Assembly (NCBI GenBank): GCA_003427395.1 | Contig: BFEA01000544.1 | Location: 842,193 to 865,067 of the forward strand | Direction: 5' to 3' | Length of the DNA stretch: 22,875 nucleotides | Origin: Chara braunii | Lineage: Eukaryota; Streptophyta; Charophyceae; Charales; Characeae | Shown: one piece after another, positions 17,905-22,875 of the stretch | Position numbering within the stretch: position 1 is the first letter of the stretch | Layout of the letters: the number at the start of each line of letters is the position of its first letter | The notes under the pieces: model-generated | Seen by the model: the letters and a program-made list of their open reading frames with translations, nothing else | Databases searched by the model: none | What the model was told of the DNA's origin: nothing | Translations under genes and position numbers: made by a program

Positions 17905-18770
17905 TCAGTCCTCTATCTCATCATCTTCGTCCTCATCACTGAAGTCGTCCTCTTTGTTGTAGAACAACTCCTTCAACCCCTCCAGGAATGTCTCCCTTAC
18001 TGCCACATTTCTCTAGACTATCCCCCAATGCACAGAGCGAGAGACAAAGACATTGTCTACGCTAAGGCAGTTCAGCATCTCAGCCAGCTCCTCCGCCCAA
18101 TTCCCTTCAAACGGCCCCATTTCTACCGACAACCGAAAGAAGTCTTGCTTGGCGCATTGGTATAGTCTGAGGGTCGTCATGGACTGGCATAACTGTACTA
18201 GCCTGCTCCAAGTCCCGAAGACCACATCCACCAGGAAGGAGGGCAACACACATCGCATGGTTCTGACGGGCCGCCTTACGCTTCCTCTATCCCCAAGTTC
18301 CACCCGCACATCTACCCTCTCCATTTTCATTTCCCTCCGCTGACACGCAGCTCATACAACCTCTGCTTCTGCCTTCCTAAACAACTCGTCCGGCGTATTC
18401 CCGAGCACCAAATCTATGACCATAGCATTCTCACCATCTTGTGACAAGTAGACCTACCCCCGGGCTTCCACCATCCTTCGGAACTCCAAATTCATTAAAC
18501 TCGGCGACAACCTTGTCAAGCTGACATTAATCCATGTTGTCTCTATCCACAGGAACACGTCCTCCCCTTCCAGCATTACGGTTTGATATGATGGCTCAAA
18601 ATCTGTCTACGTCCCATCTTCCGGGAGGACGATTGATACCCCATCCCTTACATCTACTGGCATTTCCGGACCGCTGGTATAGATAGGGGAAGACAACCAC
18701 CGCGCCATCTCGTTTTCGGCACCCGACCCCTGTTTTCATAAGAGAGTATCAACTGGTCCTTTCTGGTTAG
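17905..18770 (-). pseudogene. Upstream ORF C: third copy, most decayed, with acidic tail
   Basis: The N-terminal part (LTRKDQLILSYENRGRVP, about 18770-18665) is in a different phase from the rest and has CTA where B has ATG. The main phase carries VFLWIETTW, VYLSQDGE, LPSFLVDVVFGT, LCQSMTTLR, LSVEMGPFEGNWAEELAEML, HWGIV and FLEGLKELFY. It ends in an acidic tail (DDFSDEDEDDEIED) before TGA at 17905. In-frame stops lie at 18607-18609, 18454-18456, 18352-18354 and 18013-18015. The block order matches A and B throughout, so this is a full-length relative rather than a fragment. The acidic C-terminus is unique to this copy. Confidence 0.7.
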
Positions 18771-19989
18771 GTCAGCCCTCGTTCTAGATGAGAATTACTT
18801 CAGACCCCTCATCAAGGTCTCCCTAATTTACCTTCCCATTCCTAAGTACCACCTTCCCATAACACCCTCGATCGGCCATCCATTTGCCCATATTTTTTTT
18901 CTTGGTTCCATTCCAACTGATCTTTATCCTCCTTCCTTTCGATCATCTCTCAATCGTGTAGACTTAGATGGGGAGGAGATAATAGACTTAGAATTATGCC
19001 TCGTCTAACAATCCAAGATCAATCAATCTTTACAGAGGGGGAACACATATAAAAAATCAGGCAATCTCACATACGGGTCGGTCATCTCCTCACCGGCCTA
19101 TCCCAATATGGTCTCTCCGTTGGTACTATCGGTGGAGTTTTATCCCATACCTCAAGCGCAGCTCAACCGTCGCGAGCGCGGTACCCAGGCTCCGACACAG
19201 GGTGTTACCCCTCTCCATTTGCCCAAAATACCCCATCCCGTTTTGCCACTCTTGCATACCCTCGTTGGTACCGGGAATTACCCTTGCACACCCCATTAGG
19301 GGCAATAGTCAATCATCCGGGCATTCACTTTCATCGGTCCGACAAGAATCAACCTTTCCCAAGCCGTGCTACGGGAAGCTACTAATCGTCTCCGAGGTTC
19401 CTTCCTTGCCTCGCATGCAGTGATACTCCGGCCACCAGTCAACAGGCTAAGCCCCGCCTAAGAAGACGTATCGCACCCCGCCCAGGCAAGATCATCGAGC
19501 CATGCTCGGACCCCCCCGGGTGAGAATGCTACTAATCAACCGGCCAGACAGACTCCCGTTCAACAGCTCGGTGGCCTGACCTCCACGCACGGACACCCGG
19601 CAACCTCAAAGAGAAACCCGCACCAGTCGGTGCAGACCTATTATTTCCTTCCGAAAGGCAGGACGCTCAAATCCCATCATGCAAATCACAAGTCCCAAGT
19701 GGGACACATATAATACAAGTGCCTTTCCCTTCATGCACCCAGCGCTTCCTACCCATAACTCATATTTTTCTTTCAGGACGATGAGTGTCACTCCCCCTAT
19801 TTTCATACACAGTGGTTTGTTCCTTCTCGTGAGAATCTTATAAGGTGAGCTAGTTTTCCTTGGAGTCTAACAACTCCCTTCATTCCCTTTCTCTTCGCTT
19901 GTCTGTCCTTTCATAGGGTGGGGTTATTCCTTCTCGATGACCCGTTGTGTTCATGTTGGTTCCTTTAAGCATTTCAAAGTGCAAAGTAC
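18771..19989. other. Unclassified region upstream of ORF C
   Basis: This would be leader or 5' LTR in minus orientation. I see no protein homology. A minus-frame stretch with several stops continues upstream of C (about 18890-18780) without matching A or B. No tRNA-complementary primer-binding site with a terminal TGG was recognised, and no stretch repeats the candidate 3' LTR region. Confidence 0.45.
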
Positions 19990-20406
19990 ATGATCCCGCC
20001 GGTCTCAAAGAACAGGAGAGAAGAGCACTCATTCGGTCGGATGACTCCGCTGCGGGATTTTCATCGGACCCCAGTCGAAGCCGAAGGACCAACCGCCTGC
20101 CAGGTAACCGGAGCCCTTCTTTCGTACGAAGAGGAAGGGTCGACCTACGACTTGCCCAAGGCTTCCCCGGACTGGCGAACACCAGGACCGGACGAAGGAG
20201 GCCCAGAGTCATCCCACAAGGAAACGGCTAATCAAGTGCATAGCATGCATGTTATACCTCCAGGTCTGGCCATGCCATGCGCCCAACCACTCTCAAATAT
20301 GTTTCTCACAAGGGAAAAAGCAAGCAAAAGTTCAATTTTCTTATCTTTGGTTGTATATACGGTCATGTGTCGGGCGCCCCCTCCGGAATCGCAAGGGTCA
20401 GTTTAA
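19990..20406 (+). CDS. Weak plus-strand ORF, unknown
   Basis: 138 codons open with ATG and end in TGA or TAA-like sequence at 20406. The first two thirds look more protein-like than most of the window, with purine-first codons (GCC GAA GGA; GAA GAG GAA GGG) and an acidic, Pro-rich composition (SYEEEGSTYDLPKASPDW, GPDEGGPESSHKE). The local plus-strand purine content contrasts with the pyrimidine-rich surroundings. All three plausible frames are open here (including 19947-20231 plus and 19880-20212 minus), which weakens the case. I recognise no family. It may be an exon fragment of another inserted sequence, or chance in GC-rich DNA. Confidence 0.2.
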   Translation: MIPPVSKNRREEHSFGRMTPLRDFHRTPVEAEGPTACQVTGALLSYEEEGSTYDLPKASPDWRTPGPDEGGPESSHKETANQVHSMHVIPPGLAMPCAQPLSNMFLTREKASKSSIFLSLVVYTVMCRAPPPESQGSV

Positions 20407-21493
20407 CCCCATGCCCGTCACCTCCACCATTTTTGTAGGGCTAAACCCCGGTAGACTTTCGAGCCTTAGTCGACCCCACTGCGGGTCCCAGTTGGCTCGG
20501 CCCGCCCACGCTCATGCTCAGGGCGCCGGTCATTCATCCCAGGGTCACCTACACCTAGTGCTTTGAGATGGATGGGTGTGGGTCATCGCGCGAGAGAGTT
20601 TTGATACTGGGGATGTAGCTCGGCCCTCACGCCGGGTGGCAGTCCCGCTGGTTATTCGGCAACACTGATTTTATTTTTAATTCTTGGTTGCGTTCTCAAG
20701 CACTTGCTCCTTCCAATACGCAGGCAGTCCAGGGGGTCTTTGAGAGTTTTCTTCTCTTGTGCACACGCTAAGCGTCATCCTTAAGCCGCGCACCATTTCC
20801 CTAAGCATTGTGATCCTACGGCGTCATCGGGGTGCGGTGATGCCGTCCTCCCCCTCGCCTCCACGCACCCATCGGGTCTCGTAAATCTCATTCAACCCTG
20901 TTGACGCAGACCCCTTAGTCTTTTCGGGGCCTTTACATGCATGCACATACAACTTCTCATTTCCCTCGACAAGATTGCACTTCATTCTCTCAATTACACT
21001 CCAAGTTTCAAGCGCAAAGGTCATTTCCATGGATTGGCTTTGTGCTAAGGGTCCCGTAACCCCTTTGCGCTTCCCTTTTCATTTTCCCGCCCGGTTCCTC
21101 CTGGCCCTATCCCGCTCAAGGCATCCCTAGCCATCACTTACCTGCACAATCCCCCACAAAGCAAAGATCCATACAATCCCCCGTTGGGGGTCAACACATA
21201 GCCCTTCCCACATACCTATCTTTCCATGTTTTTTGCCTACTCTTTGTTCCCTTTCTTTGCTCAATGAGCCCATCCTCCTCTAATAGTCTTGCGGTCGGGG
21301 AAATGGTTGAGTCAAACTGACCTTGATTCCACTTATACTTCCTCCCGGATTCCACCTCTTTCCCACTTTTCAACCCATCCTTCCCTTTGTCTTCTTGGTG
21401 GCACAAGGGACCCTTTTACCCTTCTCTTGCCCTCTTTCTCCACCAAGTGAGGTTTGATTTTTTTTTACCGTTCGCACCCTGGCAATGTAACAA
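20407..21493. other. Non-coding region before the right purine run
   Basis: No gene is supported. There is a small CCCCC-GTT-GGGGG hairpin at 21178-21190. The short phrase ACCAAGTGAGG recurs near 21443 and 21519, with a related AACAAGTGAGG near 21489. The plus strand again becomes pyrimidine-rich toward 21470. Confidence 0.5.
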
Positions 21494-21676
21494 GTGAGGG
21501 GAGAAGGGTTAGTCATATACCAAGTGAGGGGGAGAGAAGGAGAGGGCAATGCGAAAAGGGAGAGAGAGAGAAGGAATGAGAGAGGAAGAGGGAGAGAAAG
21601 AGAGAGAGAGAAAAAAAAAAAAAAAAANAAAGAGAGAGAGAGAAAAAAAAAAAAAAAAAGAGAAAGAGAGAAGAGA
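21494..21676. repeat. GA/poly-A purine run
   Basis: GAGAGAG and A-run microsatellite on the plus strand with a single N at 21628 inside a poly-A tract, a sign of uncertain assembly or sequencing through the repeat. It mirrors the left purine run: both lie between a satellite array and the interior, and both are purine-rich on the plus strand. Confidence 0.93.
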
Positions 21677-21739
21677 TTTCTAATCCTAATCAAATCATCA
21701 CCCCGTAGTAGCAGTCAAATGTTAGTCATCCATCCTACG

Positions 21740-22875
21740 CATGAACCGGAAGACTTCAATCATACATGAACTTGACATTGAGAAGGTTGAGCTAGTGAAA
21801 AGTACGTGCACACGGAAAGATCAACTAGGTATGAACCGGAACATCGCAACACACACGAACTTGACAATGAGAAGCTAGAACTAGTGAAAGGCACATGCAC
21901 ATGGAGGAAAGATCAACTAAGTATGAGCCGAAACATCATAACACATATTAACTTGACAATGAGAAGATTAAACTAGTGAAAGACATATGCCCATACATGA
22001 AAGATCAACTAAGTAGGAACCGGAACATCACAACACACACAAAGTTGACAATGAGAAGATTGAACTTGTGAGAGGCACATGCACCTGGAGGAAAGCTCAA
22101 CTAAGTATGGGTCGGAACATCACTACACAAATGAACTTCACAATGAGAAGATTGAACTAGTGAAAAGGCATATGCATATGTAGGAGAGATCAACTAAGTA
22201 CGAATCGAAACATCTCAACACACATGAACTTGACAATGAGAAGCTTGAACTAGTGAAGGACATGTGGACATGGATGAAAGATCAACTAAGTATGAACCGG
22301 AACATCTCAATACACATGAACTTGACAATGAGAAGATTGACTTAGTGAAAAGACACATGCACATGGAGGAGAGATCAACTAAGTATGAACCGGAACATCA
22401 CAACACACATGAACTTGACAATGAGAAGCTACAACTAGTGAAAGACACTTGCACATGGAGGAGATATTTACTAAGTGTAAATCGGAATATCACAACACAC
22501 ATGAACTTGACAATGAGAAGATTGAACTAGTGAAAAGGCACATGCACATGGAGGAGAGATCAACTAAGTATGAACCGAAACTTTACAACACACATGACCT
22601 TGATATTGAGAAGGTTGAGCTAGTGAAACGTACGTGCATATGGAAAGATCAACTAAGTATGAACCGGAACATCACAACACACATCAACTTGACAATGAGA
22701 AGCTAGACTTAGTGACAGGCATATGCACATGAAGGAAACATCAACTAAGTATGAACCGGAACATCACAACACACATAAATTTGACAATGAGAAGCTAGAA
22801 CAAGTGAAAGGCACTTGCACATGGAGGACAGATCAACTAAGTATGAACCGGAACATCACAACACACATGAACTTG
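21740..22875. repeat. 92-bp tandem satellite, right edge
   Basis: Thirteen anchors TTGACAATGA (or variants) lie at 21772, 21861, 21953, 22045, 22137, 22230, 22322, 22415, 22507, 22600, 22689, 22781 and 22873. The spacing is 92-93 bp except for two 89-bp units. The two short units (starting 21772 and 22600) share GTACGTGCA and GGTTGAGCTAGTGAAA, which points to a distinct monomer type repeated nine units apart and so to a higher-order unit. The array runs off the window. Period and phrases resemble the left array. Plus ORFs here shift phase and are not genes. Confidence 0.96.

Larger units (their letters stand above)
9249..18770 (-). mobile_element. Degenerate Ty3/gypsy-type LTR retrotransposon, coding part, with three extra upstream ORFs
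   Basis: On the minus strand, in 5'-3' order, there are three related ORFs of unknown function (18770-16012), gag (15599 to about 13700), a linker and protease region, reverse transcriptase, RNase H and integrase (end 9249). The order RT-RNase H-integrase is that of Ty3/gypsy (Metaviridae) rather than Copia. No chromodomain follows integrase. Stops and frameshifts interrupt every part, so it cannot act autonomously. LTRs, primer-binding site and target-site duplication were not found, so the outer limits are unknown. Whether the three upstream ORFs belong to the same element is inferred from shared strand, spacing and similar decay. Confidence 0.85.

Noticed and set aside
17092-18770. TGA read as a sense codon (recoding or selenocysteine) in the upstream ORFs
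   Set aside because: ORF C also has TAG stops and a frameshift, and gag-pol shows the same decay, so mutation is the simpler explanation.
22264-22706. Repetitive ORFs with MHMEERSTKYEPE
   Set aside because: They arise from the 92-bp satellite; phase shifts each monomer and the array is clearly non-coding.

Overview
This is a repeat-dense eukaryotic window with no ordinary host gene that I can support. The only firm protein homology is to a Ty3/gypsy-type LTR retrotransposon on the minus strand. Short-period satellites at both edges, long purine microsatellites and several minisatellites add to the picture. A large plant or other streptophyte genome is the most natural source, but that rests on the general look of the element and satellites. 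I cannot name a species.

Layout, left to right. 1-335 is a 91-bp tandem satellite. 336-613 is a GAA-type purine run. 616-4480 is pyrimidine-rich (on +) non-coding DNA packed with short perfect inverted repeats. It contains a recurring TCTCGGACTGC-type motif and an old direct duplication offset by about 1.24 kb. 3632-3760, 4516-4725, 5040-5475 and 6904-7223 are minisatellites of about 26, 38, 62 and 40-41 bp. A compact three-way-junction-like inverted repeat lies at 5912-5977, and a 437-bp segment bounded by perfect 13-bp inverted repeats at 6427-6863. 7224-9248 is non-coding, with a TATA-like box and a polypurine-tract candidate in the orientation expected for a retroelement 3' end.

9249-15599 (minus) is a decayed gag-pol: gag with a CCHC zinc knuckle, a linker and protease region whose catalytic core I cannot find, reverse transcriptase with YIDD, RNase H, and integrase with D,D-35-E. 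Stops and frameshifts break it in many places.

16012-18770 (minus), upstream of gag, holds the most striking feature. Three consecutive degenerate ORFs are clearly related to one another at the protein level but show no obvious nucleotide similarity. Each is about 250-290 codons long and ends in a similar way. I recognise no known family. Extra ORFs upstream of gag, 3'-UTR minisatellites and giant size recall Ogre/Tat-type elements, but a tandem triplet of diverged paralogues is not something I know from them.

18771-21490 is non-coding leader or unclassified sequence with one weak plus-strand ORF. 21494-21676 is a GA/A purine run with one N. 21740-22875 is a 92-bp satellite that runs off the window. 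The two edge arrays have nearly the same period, and each is separated from the roughly 21-kb interior by a purine run on the same strand. This suggests, without proving it, a large element or nest of elements sitting between satellite blocks. I could not find a matching LTR pair, a primer-binding site or a target-site duplication.
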